Origin: JBCBTJ01 sp039818665
Lineage (GTDB): Bacteria > Pseudomonadota > Alphaproteobacteria > Caulobacterales > Hyphomonadaceae
Length of the DNA stretch: 64,000 nucleotides
Direction: 5' to 3'
NCBI GenBank assembly: GCA_039818665.1
Contig: JBCBTJ010000004.1
Location: forward strand, 1 to 64,000
The position numbers were made by a program, and so were the translations under genes. The notes under the pieces are model-generated. The model saw only the letters and a list, made by a program, of their open reading frames with translations, did not search any database and had not been told where the DNA came from. This document shows positions 34,155 to 43,100 of the stretch, piece after piece (within the stretch, counting starts at the first letter, position 1; the number at the start of each line of letters is the position of its first letter).

Positions 34155-34204
34155 GGGCCAGTGCTGCCACGGACGCCGCGATGCGTCCATTCTGCAGGCC
34201 AACT

Positions 34205-34219
34205 GTAAACATGGGTTAA
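34205..34219. promoter_or_regulatory. CtrA-like box in the dinB-divK intergenic region
   Basis: On the minus strand the segment reads TTAACCCATGTTTAC, that is TTAA-N7-TTAC, one base from the CtrA consensus TTAA-N7-TTAA. It lies 58 bp before divK. CtrA regulates divK in Caulobacter, so the site is plausible but not proven. Confidence 0.35.
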
Positions 34220-34276
34220 GACAATTGGCTCTATCACGTTACGACTCGGGAACAGGCCCGAATCGCGAAGCAGCGG

Positions 34277-34672
34277 ATGAGTATGGCGTCGCCTGAGCGG
34301 AAATCAGTCCTCGTGGTTGAGGACAATGACCTGAATATGCGGTTGTTCTGCGACCTTCTGGACGCGTTCGGCTATCGCGCGCTCCAGTCTAAGGACGGCG
34401 CGGAAACGATAGAGATCGCGCGGGCCGAGAAGCCTGATCTCATCATTATGGACATCCAGCTGCCGGAGGTCTCGGGTCTCGACATCACGCGGTGGCTGAA
34501 AGACGATCCGGAGTTGTCCCACATCCCGGTGCTCGCCGTGACGGCCTTCGCCATGCGCGCCGATGAAGAGCGCGTGCGCGAAGCCGGCTGCGAAGGCTAT
34601 ATGTCGAAGCCCATCCAAATGGGCTCGTTTCTCAGCACGGTGCAGAACCTGACGGGTGAGACGGCCGGATGA
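34277..34672 (+). CDS. divK: Cell-cycle response regulator DivK
   Basis: This 131-residue single-domain receiver matches DivK of Caulobacter nearly throughout: VLVVEDNDLNMRLFCDLLDAFGY, PDLIIMDIQLPEVSGLDITRWLK, IPVLAVTAFAMRADEERVREAGCEGYMSKPI. The phospho-acceptor is Asp59. DivK controls the DivJ/PleC/DivL kinases and so CtrA activity and asymmetric division. It is translationally coupled to pleD (ATGA overlap), as in Caulobacter. Confidence 0.96.
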   Translation: MSMASPERKSVLVVEDNDLNMRLFCDLLDAFGYRALQSKDGAETIEIARAEKPDLIIMDIQLPEVSGLDITRWLKDDPELSHIPVLAVTAFAMRADEERVREAGCEGYMSKPIQMGSFLSTVQNLTGETAG

Positions 34673-36027
34673 GCGCCCGGATCCTCGTCGTCGACGATAT
34701 CGAAGCCAATCGCCGCCTGCTGCAAGCGAAGCTGGAGGCGCGTTACTTCGACGTTTCGGCGGCGCCGGACGGACCGACGGCGATCGAGCTGGCGCGGACG
34801 AATGAGCCGGATATCATCCTGCTCGACGTCATGATGCCCGGCATGAACGGCTACGAGGTTTGCGCGCGGCTGAAAGCGGATCCGGCGACGGCCCTCATCC
34901 CGGTCGTCATGGTCACAGCGCTCAGCGAACCGGAACACCGCGTGAAGGGCCTTCAGGCTGGCGCCGAGGATTTCATCACCAAGCCCTTCAACGATTTCGC
35001 TCTGATGACACGGATCGACGGCTTGATGCGCTACAACGACGTCGCCGCCGAATTGCGCCAACGCGAAGGCGGCGGCGGGAAGGCCGGGGTGTTCGACGAG
35101 GCCGATCGGGAGGTGCTGGACCGCGACATCAAGGTCGTTGTGGTGGACGACAATCCCCGTCAATCGGCGCGGTTGGTCAAAGCGCTTGAAGCGGCGGGCC
35201 ACCGCGCTGGAACATATTTAGAGCCGAACGGCATTCGCGGCGGGCAGGGCGGCGTCGACGTGATGCTGCTCTCGCTGCTGTCGGACAGTTTCGACCCGTT
35301 GAAAGTCTGCGCGCAGTTTCGCATGAGCGGCCGCACGCGGGCGATTTCGATCCTGGCGATCGCCGACCCGTATGATCCGGAGACCGCGACGCGCGCAATG
35401 GGGCTCGGGGCGAGCGACCTCATCTTTACGCCGATTGACGAGCAAGAATTGCTGGCGCGCATACAGACCCAGGCCCGGCGCAAGCGCTATATCGACATTC
35501 TCCGCCGGCGCGTGGATTTGGGCATGGAGCTCGCGGTCACAGACCCCCTGACCGGCCTGCACAATCGCCGGTTCATGACCGCGCAGATTGAGAAGTGGAT
35601 AAAGCGTTCGGAGATCGACGGCGCGCCGATCTCCGTCGTCGCGCTCGACATCGACCATTTCAAACAGGTCAACGACCGCTTCGGCCACGCCGCGGGCGAC
35701 GAGGTGCTGAGGGAGTTCGCCCACCGCTTGGGCGCGAATGTGCGGCCGGGCGATATCGTCTGCCGCCAGGGCGGCGAGGAGTTCGTCGTGGTGATGCCTG
35801 AGGCGAAAGCGGAAACCGCGCTCATGGTCGCCGAGCGCGTGCGCCGGGCCGTCGCGGCCGAGCCGTTCGTCGTCGACGACAAGTCCATGAAGATTACGGT
35901 GAGCGCCGGCGTTTCAACGACCATCGGCGAGGGCGAAACCTCGTCCGACCTGTTAAGCCGGGCCGATCTCGCCTTGTATCAGGCGAAGTCGCAGGGCCGG
36001 AACCGGGTTGAAAGCTTGGCCGCCTGA
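34669..36027 (+). CDS. pleD: Diguanylate cyclase response regulator PleD
   Basis: The 452-residue protein has two receiver domains followed by GGDEF. The first receiver contains PDIILLDVMMPGMNGYEV (Asp53). The second is degenerate (residues 160-275). The cyclase domain begins DPLTGLHNRRFM and has the active-site CRQGGEEFVVVMP near residue 367; RPGD five residues upstream is the c-di-GMP inhibitory I-site. PleD makes cyclic di-GMP at the stalked pole in Caulobacter, and the divK-pleD-rpmG order is conserved. Confidence 0.96.
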   Translation: MSARILVVDDIEANRRLLQAKLEARYFDVSAAPDGPTAIELARTNEPDIILLDVMMPGMNGYEVCARLKADPATALIPVVMVTALSEPEHRVKGLQAGAEDFITKPFNDFALMTRIDGLMRYNDVAAELRQREGGGGKAGVFDEADREVLDRDIKVVVVDDNPRQSARLVKALEAAGHRAGTYLEPNGIRGGQGGVDVMLLSLLSDSFDPLKVCAQFRMSGRTRAISILAIADPYDPETATRAMGLGASDLIFTPIDEQELLARIQTQARRKRYIDILRRRVDLGMELAVTDPLTGLHNRRFMTAQIEKWIKRSEIDGAPISVVALDIDHFKQVNDRFGHAAGDEVLREFAHRLGANVRPGDIVCRQGGEEFVVVMPEAKAETALMVAERVRRAVAAEPFVVDDKSMKITVSAGVSTTIGEGETSSDLLSRADLALYQAKSQGRNRVESLAA

Positions 36028-36041
36028 ACGGGCCGCAAGAC

Positions 36042-36209
36042 CTATTTGATCTTGCCTTCCTTGAACTCGACATGCTTGCGCGCCACGGGGTCGTATTTGC
36101 GCAGGACGAGCTTCTCGGTGATGTTCCGCGGATTCTTTTTCGTGACATAGAAAAAGCCCGTGCCCGCGGTCGAATTCAGGCGGATTTTGACGTTGGCGGG
36201 TTTGGCCAT
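36042..36209 (-). CDS. rpmG: 50S ribosomal protein L33
   Basis: This 55-residue protein starts AKPANVKIRLNSTAGTGFFY and continues VTKKNPRNITEKLVLRKYDP, a clear L33 sequence of the alphaproteobacterial type without the zinc-binding cysteines of the C+ form. It is a component of the large ribosomal subunit near the E site. The ATG at 36209 is used; the upstream longer frame is not coding. It converges on pleD. Confidence 0.96.
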   Translation of the reverse strand: MAKPANVKIRLNSTAGTGFFYVTKKNPRNITEKLVLRKYDPVARKHVEFKEGKIK

Positions 36210-36359
36210 GGCGGGCGGTCTTTCAAAGCTCGAAATTTGCGGAACGCGGTGTATGGCGACGGCGCGCTGCGAAGTCAAGCCAGGCCGCGCCGCGCCCGGG
36301 CTTTGCGGCGCAGCGAAACCTGATTAGGTCTGCGATCCGAGACAATGAGGAGACCGCCC

Positions 36360-36785
36360 ATGGCCTATTGGCTGTTCAAATCCGAGCCCGACAAATGGTC
36401 TTGGGAGATGCAGAAAGCCGAGGGCGATAAGGGCGCGGAATGGGACGGCATCCGCAACTATCAGGCCCGCAACAATATGCGGGAGATGAAGCTTGGCGAC
36501 AAAGGCTTCTTCTATCACTCGCAAAAGGGGCTTGAGATCGTCGGGATCGTCGAGGTCTGCGCGCTTTCCCATCCGGACTCCACGACAGACGACGAGCGCT
36601 GGGACTGCGTCGACGTGCGCGCGGTCTGCGACATGCCGGAGCCGGTGACGCTGAAAGCGGTGAAAGCCAACCCAAAACTCGCCGACATGGCGCTGGTGAC
36701 CTCATTCCGCTTGTCGGTTCAACCGGTGACGGCGGCGGAGTGGAAAGAGGTCTGCCGGATGGGCGGGATGCCGGGCGGCGGGTAG
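36360..36785 (+). CDS. EVE domain-containing protein
   Basis: The 141-residue protein is a stand-alone EVE domain, a PUA-like fold that binds modified bases. It starts AYWLFKSEPDKWSWEMQKAE and shows GIRNYQARNNMREMKLGDKGFFYHS and IVGIVEVCALSHPDSTTDD, typical of the Thymocyte nuclear protein 1/EVE family of alphaproteobacteria. The function in bacteria is not established; a ribosome site GAGGAGA precedes it. It should not be confused with the fused EVE-like domain at 7723-10200. Confidence 0.93.
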   Translation: MAYWLFKSEPDKWSWEMQKAEGDKGAEWDGIRNYQARNNMREMKLGDKGFFYHSQKGLEIVGIVEVCALSHPDSTTDDERWDCVDVRAVCDMPEPVTLKAVKANPKLADMALVTSFRLSVQPVTAAEWKEVCRMGGMPGGG

Positions 36786-37016
36786 GGGCGCTGGCGGGGC
36801 GTCAGCGGCGGCGGGGCGGACACAAACGAGCATCCTAGGACGCCCCAAAAATCGACCGCTGAACATTTCTACTCGGGGCGCAGCGGCTCAAAAAGCCAGA
36901 TGGATAGGACGCGGTAAGCGGGTGTGCTAATTCCGCAAGGAGAGCGATCGCACTTGGCGCATGCCGGCGTCCGGGCGAAGACGATGTCGCTTCTGCGCCT
37001 TCTGGAGCGCCAAAAA

Positions 37017-37171
37017 ATGATCAAACCCCTCCTGATGACGTCGGTGCGCGTGAACACCTTTCTGGGCGCAAAACCGATGACCGGCGCGAGCGGCTTCTTC
37101 TTCCAACGTGATGGAAGGCTGTTTCTAGCGAGCTCGCGGCACGTCTTTCTTGATGAAGCCTCGAACCATCG
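37017..37171 (+). pseudogene. Truncated trypsin-like peptidase, 5' end only
   Basis: An ATG at 37017 opens IKPLLMTSVRVNTFLGAKPM, GASGFFFQRDGRLFLASSRH and VFLDEASNH, the usual N-terminal part of trypsin-like (S1) peptidases in which SRHV carries the catalytic histidine. The frame runs into the IS3 element, whose left end is at 37172. The remainder of the peptidase is not found beyond the right end of the element, so the gene is truncated and non-functional. Confidence 0.6.
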
Positions 37172-37182
37172 TGACCCGCCCC

Positions 37183-38021
37183 CTATAGCGCAGCCAGTTT
37201 CTGAGTAGCTTTTGGCGGCCTGTTTTGGAAGGGTGATTTTGTTTCCGGCGCTGGCGGTCGATACCCAAGCGCGCTGTGTGGACGGGCGGTGTTGTAGTAC
37301 TGACGCCACTGGTCGATCAGAATCTGGGCTTCCCTGAGCGAGTAGAAGAGCTCCCCATTGAGCAATTCGTCCCTGAGCTTTCCGTTGAAGCTTTCATTGT
37401 AGCCGTTCTCCCAGGGAGAGCCGGGCTCGATGAAGAGCGTCTGCACGCCAATCTGCTCGAACCCCTCCCGCAAAGCCCTAGCGACAAACTCCGGACCATT
37501 GTCGGATCGAATGTATTTGGGCGGCGGGCCATGCGCCATCATCGCGTCGGCGACCACATGTAGGACATCGTCTGAGCGCAGGCGGCGCTGGACCTCGATG
37601 GCCAGACATTCCCGGCTGTATTCATCGATCAGCGTCAGCAGCGGAACGCTTTTCCATCATGCGTGCGATCCTGGACAAAGTCATAGGCCCAGACATGGGC
37701 CCGGCGCTCTGGCCGAAGCCGCATGCACGATCCGTCGTTCAGCCGGAGCCGAGCGCGCTTCGGTTGCTTCGCCGGAACTTTCAGCCCTTCACGCCGCCAG
37801 ATCCGCGCAACCCGCTTATGGTTCACATGCCACCCCCGAGACTGAAGCAAGGCGGTGATCCGACGGCAACCATACCGGCCATAACGACGGGCCAAGTCAA
37901 CGATCGCAGATGTCAGGGCGTGCTCGTCGTCAGAGACCTCCAGCTTGCGCCACTGCGTGGACCGCACTTGCCCGACGGACCGGCGCGCCCTGCGCTGTGA
38001 GACGCCAAGCTTCTCAGTCAC
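37183..38021 (-). pseudogene. IS3 transposase orfB, frameshifted
   Basis: Two frames together make one DDE integrase. The first (38021-37635) reads KLGVSQRRARRSVGQVRSTQ and VWAYDFVQDRTHDGKAFR, containing the first catalytic Asp. The second (open from about 37640 to 37183) reads LIDEYSRECLAIEVQRRLRS, YIRSDNGPEFVARALREGFE (second Asp) and NGYNESFNGKLRDELLNGE (Glu). They join if one C is restored near 37641-37643, where LLTLIDEYSR should follow KAFR. Thus one deletion inactivates the gene, unless it is a sequencing error. Confidence 0.85.
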
Positions 38022-38053
38022 ATGGTCGACAAACCGCCGGCGGCGTTCAGGGC

Positions 38054-38332
38054 TCAGAAGTTTCCCGACGCCGCCTCCTTCAGGATCGCCTTGTCCAGCT
38101 CCGCATCCGCAAGGAGCCGTTTGAGCCGGGCGTTCTCTTTCTCAAGATCCTTCATCCGGCGCGCCTGGTCGACCTTCAGTCCGCCATACTCTTTACGCCA
38201 CCGATAGTAGGTCACGCTCGTGACACCCATCCGCCGAACGACATCCGCAACGCTCCGACCCTGCCCAAGCAAGACGTCCGCCTCTCGCAACTTCCCGATG
38301 ATCTCTTCTGTCGTGTAGCGCTTCCTCGCCAT
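38054..38332 (-). CDS. IS3 transposase orfA (HTH)
   Basis: The product of about 92 residues is the helix-turn-helix protein of IS3 elements: MARKRYTTEEIIGKLREADV, VADVVRRMGVTSVTYYRWRKEYGGL and a leucine-zipper-like LKRLLADAELDKAILKEA. The ATG at 38332 is chosen, with 38344 as alternative. Near its end is a G GGA AAC slippery heptamer (plus strand 38060-38066) where a -1 shift would enter orfB. Confidence 0.88.
   Translation of the reverse strand: MARKRYTTEEIIGKLREADVLLGQGRSVADVVRRMGVTSVTYYRWRKEYGGLKVDQARRMKDLEKENARLKRLLADAELDKAILKEAASGNF
38060..38066 (-). promoter_or_regulatory. Programmed -1 frameshift heptamer of the IS3 element
   Basis: On the minus strand the sequence is GGGAAAC, read G GGA AAC in the orfA frame, the canonical X XXY YYZ pattern. 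It lies three codons before the orfA stop; after a -1 shift translation continues in the orfB frame as LLSPERRRRFVDHV. This is the expected mechanism of OrfAB synthesis in IS3 family members. Confidence 0.7.
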
Positions 38333-38622
38333 CTCCGCCTCCAATGCAGCGTGTTCCTAGCACCAAAAGGCGGCTGCAAATCAGGGGGGCAGGTCATACG
38401 AGGCAAAGCCGAGAGCGTTTTGCCGAAGTGGCTGTCCATTGAGGCTATCAAATGATTGGGGGTGTCGAACACAGCGATCGGATGGAGACTGCTCAAACGC
38501 GCCTCATGAACTTCAACGCGTAAAAAAGCTGCCCATGCAAAGAATTGGGGACACGTATCGGTGTCGACATCGCTCCGAAGCCTAAAGCGCATTGATAGAA
38601 TTAAGACATTTAGGGGAGAAGG

Positions 38623-38698
38623 TGGCTCCGCGAGTAGGGCTCGAACCTACGACCGGGCGATTAACAGTCGCCTGCTCTACCAACTGAGCTATCGCGGA
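38623..38698 (-). tRNA. tRNA-Asn (GTT)
   Basis: On the minus strand the sequence begins TCCGCGATAGCTCAGTTGG and ends TCGCGGA-G-CCA, with an intact acceptor stem, D arm and TTCGA-containing T arm. The anticodon loop is CTGTTAA within a GGCGA/TCGCC stem, giving GTT (Asn). The encoded CCA occupies 38623-38625. Its 3' end faces the decayed IS region. Confidence 0.95.
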
Positions 38699-38785
38699 TC
38701 ACTTGGGCAGGACGGCTAAATAAGCGGCGGCTTCGACCCTGTCAAAGCCTGTTTCTCATCTTCCCCGCCAATCCCGCATACAGAC

Positions 38786-38815
38786 AAAAAAAGGGCGGGA
38801 GGCAATGCTCCCGCC
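38786..38815 (-). terminator. Terminator downstream of tRNA-Cys
   Basis: On the minus strand GGCGGGAG pairs with CTCCCGCC (8-bp perfect stem, 38794-38801 and 38808-38815, 6-base loop), followed by C and a run of seven T. It lies after the tRNA-Cys gene, which is transcribed in that direction. Confidence 0.8.
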
Positions 38816-38919
38816 GAGGCGTTGGGTGATGGTGGGTGTCTCCAAGGAAAGAAGACAGTCTTAGAGATGCGCCGATATGGTTAACAGCGCGTAAACGGTT
38901 TCGTTGAAATTCGAAGGTT

Positions 38920-38993
38920 TGGAGGCCCCGACCGGAATCGAACCGGTGTACACGGATTTGCAATCCGCTGCGTCACCACTCCGCCACAGGGCC
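38920..38993 (-). tRNA. tRNA-Cys (GCA)
   Basis: On the minus strand the gene begins GGCCCTGTGGCGGAGTGG and ends CGGGGCC-T-CCA. The anticodon region GGATTGCAAATCC gives GCA (Cys). The T arm is CCGGTTCGATTCCGG. CCA is encoded at 38920-38922. A terminator follows downstream. Confidence 0.95.
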
Positions 38994-39164
38994 TTAGCCA
39001 AGAAAGCTCGCTGGCGATGGCGGCGCCCAGCGAGGGGCGTTACTTATCAGCTTGGGCGGAATAGGGAAGCGCCGTTTTCACGCGGGCGCTCCGCTGCGCG
39101 GCGGGCTTTGTCTTGGCGCCCAGCTTGATAAGCTTACCGGACAAAGACGCCGGGAGGGCGAGGG

Positions 39165-39830
39165 ATGAAGCTTAGATCCGCAATCGGGGCGACTGTCGCC
39201 GTCGCCGCCACGCCTCTCGCGGCCGCTGCGCCGCAGGAGGACGCCGTCGCGCGCTGCGCCGCCAGTCCGACGGCCGAAGCGCGCATCGCTTGCTTAGAGG
39301 CCGCGCTACGTGGCGACGCGCCCCCGGCGGTCGCGCCGGAAGCGCCGCCCGGGCTAGCCGCGCCGATCATTGCGACCCCCGAGACCCCAGCGCCCACGGC
39401 GGCCGTCGAGCCGCCCGCGGTCGAGCCTGCTCCACAGACCGAACAGGCCGCCGCGGCGCCGAACCCGTCCGCCGCGCCGAGCGAGGTCGCTGAAACGCCT
39501 GCGCCGCCGCCGGTCGAGCAAGCCGCCGCAGAAGAGCTGGGCTCTGAACAAGTCGCCGCTCGCGATCGCGCCGCGCGCGGCGAAGAGGCGGAGGAAGAGC
39601 GCCTGTCCTTCGCCGTGCGCTCGACCCGCACCATTCCCTATCAGCGCCTGGAAGTGACGCTGGAAGGCGGCCAGGTCTGGCGGCAGATCAAAGGCGATGG
39701 GCAAAACGTCCGCATTCCGCGTAGCAAGGAAGACGATCTGACGGCCGTGATTTGGCGCTCCAATCTCGGCGGCTACAAGCTGCGCCTGCCGGAGATCCGC
39801 CGGACGATCCGCGTCGAGCGCGTCCGCTAA
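39165..39830 (+). CDS. Hypothetical secreted Pro/Ala-rich protein
   Basis: The 221-residue product has a signal peptide (GATVAVAATPLAAAA) and a long Pro/Ala/Glu-rich linker (residues 55-130), then a conserved-looking C-terminal domain: RTIPYQRLEVTLEGGQVWRQ, IPRSKEDDLTAVIWRSNLGG, YKLRLPEIRRTIRVERVR. The first mature segment ARCAASPTAEARIACLEAAL carries a Cys pair. The pattern suggests an envelope-associated protein. GAGGG precedes the ATG at 39165. Confidence 0.75.
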   Translation: MKLRSAIGATVAVAATPLAAAAPQEDAVARCAASPTAEARIACLEAALRGDAPPAVAPEAPPGLAAPIIATPETPAPTAAVEPPAVEPAPQTEQAAAAPNPSAAPSEVAETPAPPPVEQAAAEELGSEQVAARDRAARGEEAEEERLSFAVRSTRTIPYQRLEVTLEGGQVWRQIKGDGQNVRIPRSKEDDLTAVIWRSNLGGYKLRLPEIRRTIRVERVR

Positions 39831-39840
39831 GCTGCGCCGC

Positions 39841-40113
39841 ATGACCGAAGACGCAGGCGCGGCATCGCCAAACCCCGTGCGCACGGCGATCCTCGAGCTG
39901 ATCGCGGCGCGAGGCGCCGGCAAGACCATATGTCCGACCGAGGCCGCCAAAGCGGTCAGCGAAGCGAAATGGCGCGCTTTGCTGCCCCATGTTCGGGCCG
40001 AAGCCGTGCGCCTCGCCCAAGCCGGAGCGCTGGCCATTTATCGCAAAGGCAAGCCGGTCGACCCGGAGCGCTTCAAAGGCGTTTATCGGCTCGGGCTGCC
40101 GCCGGAAGCTTAG
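39841..40113 (+). CDS. DUF3253 family protein
   Basis: This 90-residue protein shows the DUF3253 pattern: NPVRTAILELIAARGAGKTICPTEAAKAV, SEAKWRALLPHVRAEAVRLAQAG and YRKGKPVDPERFKGVYRL, a small winged-helix-like fold. The function is unknown. It is followed by a bidirectional hairpin and then the convergent TonB receptor gene. Confidence 0.88.
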   Translation: MTEDAGAASPNPVRTAILELIAARGAGKTICPTEAAKAVSEAKWRALLPHVRAEAVRLAQAGALAIYRKGKPVDPERFKGVYRLGLPPEA

Positions 40114-40130
40114 ACCGCCTCAACACTCCA

Positions 40131-40161
40131 AAGAAAAACGGCGGCCTCTCGGCCGCCGTTT
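40131..40161 (-). terminator. Bidirectional terminator between DUF3253 and receptor genes
   Basis: AAACGGCGGCC (40136-40146) and GGCCGCCGTTT (40151-40161) form a perfect 11-bp stem with a TCTC loop. On the minus strand the stem is followed by more T bases and TTTCTTT-like sequence, so it mainly terminates the TonB receptor gene; on the plus strand only three T follow. Confidence 0.75.
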
Positions 40162-40186
40162 CCAATTAAGGCTTTCGCCAAGCGCC

Positions 40187-43100
40187 CTAGAAGCGCTTGC
40201 TGACGTTCACGAAAGCGCGCCGCCCGATAAGATCGTAGCCCGACTGGGTCACGATATTCAGACGCGACGGACCTTCGCCTTGGTCGATCAGCGGCGGCTC
40301 TTCGTCGAAGATGTTCCGGATACCCACCGTCACATTCCACGAGTCCGCGATGTAGCTCAGCGACAGATCGTTCGTGAAATAGCTGTCGGTGAAGTCGACA
40401 TCCGTACACGGTACGCCGGCGCCGAGGATGCCGCAGGCCGAGCGCGTTACGCTTTGATCAGCTGGATCCGTGAACGCGTCGGTGTCGTCCTGCTGCGTCG
40501 AGCCGATGAACCGGGTCCGCCAGCGAGCCGTCCAATTGCCGTAGTCGAACAGCGCCGTGCCGACGAATTGGAATTCCGGGCTGCCGATCTCGCCGACATT
40601 ATCGTCGCCTGGGGCATCTGGATCCAACTGCTCAAACTGCTCGATCTGATAGGTGGCCGCGAAATTGTAGCTGAAGCGGCCGCCGTCGACCAAGCCGTCC
40701 GTGTCGATGCCGAACCGGGCGTTGAAGTCGATGCCCTGGGATGTCGTGTCGCCAACGTTGACGAACGGCGAGTCGACATTGGCGATGGTCGCCGTCGCCG
40801 GATTGCCGAGGTTCCGCGAGATGAAGTCGCAGAACGGGCTGGCGAGACCTGGCTCGTCATTATAGCAGTCGGACAAAACCGTAACCGGGTCCGTCTCTTC
40901 GATCAGGTTCGTCACATCGATGTTGAAGTATGTGAACGAGAGATCGAAATCGAACGCGTCCGTAAACGGCTGTTCGAACACGAAGCCGGCGGTGAAGGAG
41001 TCAGACTCCACCGGCTGCAGGTTCGGGTTGCCGCCCGTCGTGGTCGGAATGCCGGTCGTGGCCTGCAGGCCGAGCGCCGTCGGGTCCGCGCCGTCCAGAA
41101 CGCAATTGTCGAGGACGACCTGCGCGCGCGTGTCGAGTGACGGATCGTAGACGCCGCCGACATTGGCGACGGCCGGCACAAGGCAGGGATCGTTGGCGCC
41201 GCCGATCGTTCCGACGCTGCCGGCGAGGAATAGGGCGCGCAAGTCAGGCGCGCGGAACGAGGTGCCGTAGGTGCCGCGGACGCGGAACCAGTCGACCGGG
41301 GCGAATTCGCCTCGCACCGAATAGGTGAACTCGTTGCCCGAGAGCTCCGTATTCGTATAGCGGCCGGCCGCGTTGAGCGTGAACTGGTCGATGACCGGGA
41401 TTTCGACTTCGCCGAAGAGTTCCCAAAGGCTCGTGCGTCCGATCGTATTGCCTTCGGTGTCCGGCACTTCAGACGCCGCTAGACCGTTGACGCGCACCAC
41501 GTCGTTGACGGTGTTGATGCGCTCTTCGCGGAACTCGCCGCCGAACACAGCGCCGACCGTGCCGCCTGGCAGGTCGACCACGTCGCCGGTGAAGAGCAAG
41601 GTGGCGATGCCCTGTTCGATCTCGGTCGTGTTGATCGAGTCGCCGAACAGGAAGTCCGTTTCCGCTTGGGTAGCGAAGTTCTTCGTGCCGCCCGCCGTGG
41701 TGAACAGGGTCGGCGAGAAGAAGTCGACCACGACGCAGTCGGCCGGCGTGATGAAGCCGAAGCTCAAAGCCGTCCGCGGCAGGCCGCATGTCAGCTCGCC
41801 ATTGGCGTCGAAGCGCAACGTGTCGAGGCTCTCGCGGATGTTGTTCTCGAAGAGAACGGGCTGCGAGGCGACGCCGAGACTGCGCTCATAGCTGCCGTAG
41901 AAGTCGTAGATCCAGTTCTTCTCTTGCAGCGCGGCGACGGGAATGTCGCCTTCGATGCCCGCCACGAAGCGGAAGTTCTCCAGATCCGACTCGCGCCGCT
42001 GGGCGAGGCCGGCCACCGAGATCACCGGCAGAGCGTCTTCGTCGAACGGGTTTAGCGGGTTGTCGAAGAGTTGCAGCGAGCCGTCTGGGTTCACCAGAAG
42101 GTTGCCATTGGCGTCCTCCATCGGGATCTGGCCAGGCACGCCCGGGAAGATCTGCTCGTTCGTCAAGCGGCTTGTGACATCGCGGCTGTTGTATGCGGCT
42201 TCGAAATAGACCGTGTCGCGTTCGAAGATGTTGATGTCGTACTGGCCGGTGGCGAACAGGTTATAGCGCTGTACGCCTTCCAGAAGCTGTGTCGCCAGCT
42301 CTTCGTCCTGAAGGTTGTAGTCAAAGCCGAAAGCGAAATCGCCGGGCGCGAAGAAAGCGCCGGTCGAGAAGTTCGGCACGCCGATATCGGTGGCGCCGGG
42401 CGTGTTGAAGACGAAGCCCTGGCTCCCGATGAACACGGCGTTGTCCGGACGGTTGTCCAGGCAAACATCGAAGATCTCGCCGTCCGGGCTCACCTCGATG
42501 TCGCGCAGACAGTCGTTGAAGTCCGGCCGGTCGCCGGCGAGCACCGCGGTGCGGTTGTAATACTCGCCCGCGATCGTGAAGTTGCCGCGATCGTTGGACG
42601 CCCCGCCGATGAAGCCGATCTGAAGCTCGTCGCCGCCATCCGCGAAGGGCTGCGTCGCGCTGCCGCTGATTTCGAAGCCTTCGAAGTCGTCGCGGGTGAT
42701 GATGTTCACAACGCCGGCGATGGCGTCGGAGCCATAGATTGACGAGACGCCGTCCGTCAGAATGTCGACCCGTTCGACGAAGGAGCTCGGCACCAGGTTC
42801 AAGTCGGGCGCGACGGGCGCGCCGCGAACGCCCGACCGGCCGAGCCGCCGGCCATTGACCAGAACCAGCGTGTTCTCAGCCCCAAGGCCGCGCAGGGCGA
42901 CATTGTTCGAGCCGACGCCGCCTTCGGAAACGCCTTCAACCGCCGCGGTGGGCGAACCGGCGTTCGTCGAGCCGTCGAACTGAACGCCCGTCACGGTCGG
43001 CGATTGCGAGATCAGATCGCCGATCTCGAACAAGCCGATCGCGCGCCCCTCGGCGGCGTCGACCACCTGCAGCGGCGAGACGGCGGAAAACTCATCGCGG

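Larger units (their letters stand above)
37172..38396 (-). mobile_element. Degraded IS3 family insertion sequence (IS407-like group)
   Basis: The element is about 1225 bp. Its ends are TGACCCGCCCCCTATAGCGC at 37172 and, on the other strand from 38396, TGACCTGCCCCCCTGATTTG, with a shared GCAGCC further in; these are the terminal inverted repeats. It carries orfA and orfB on the minus strand. Flanking tetramers ATCG (left) and TACG (right) do not match, so a target duplication is lacking. A one-base deletion in orfB makes the copy probably inactive. Confidence 0.85.

Noticed and set aside
37630..37650. Programmed frameshift inside IS orfB
   Set aside because: IS3 elements shift at the orfA-orfB junction, where a proper slippery heptamer exists; a second shift inside the catalytic domain is better explained by a deletion.
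37168..38400. Target-site duplication of the IS element
   Set aside because: Left and right flanking tetramers are ATCG and TACG and do not match.
38600..38700. Integrative-element attachment site at tRNA-Asn
   Set aside because: No repeat of the tRNA 3' end was found elsewhere in the window and there is no integrase gene beside it.
38881..38896. CtrA-like TTAA-N7-TAAAC site near the tRNA genes
   Set aside because: It lies downstream of tRNA-Cys between the two tRNA genes, with no plausible target promoter, and has a mismatch.
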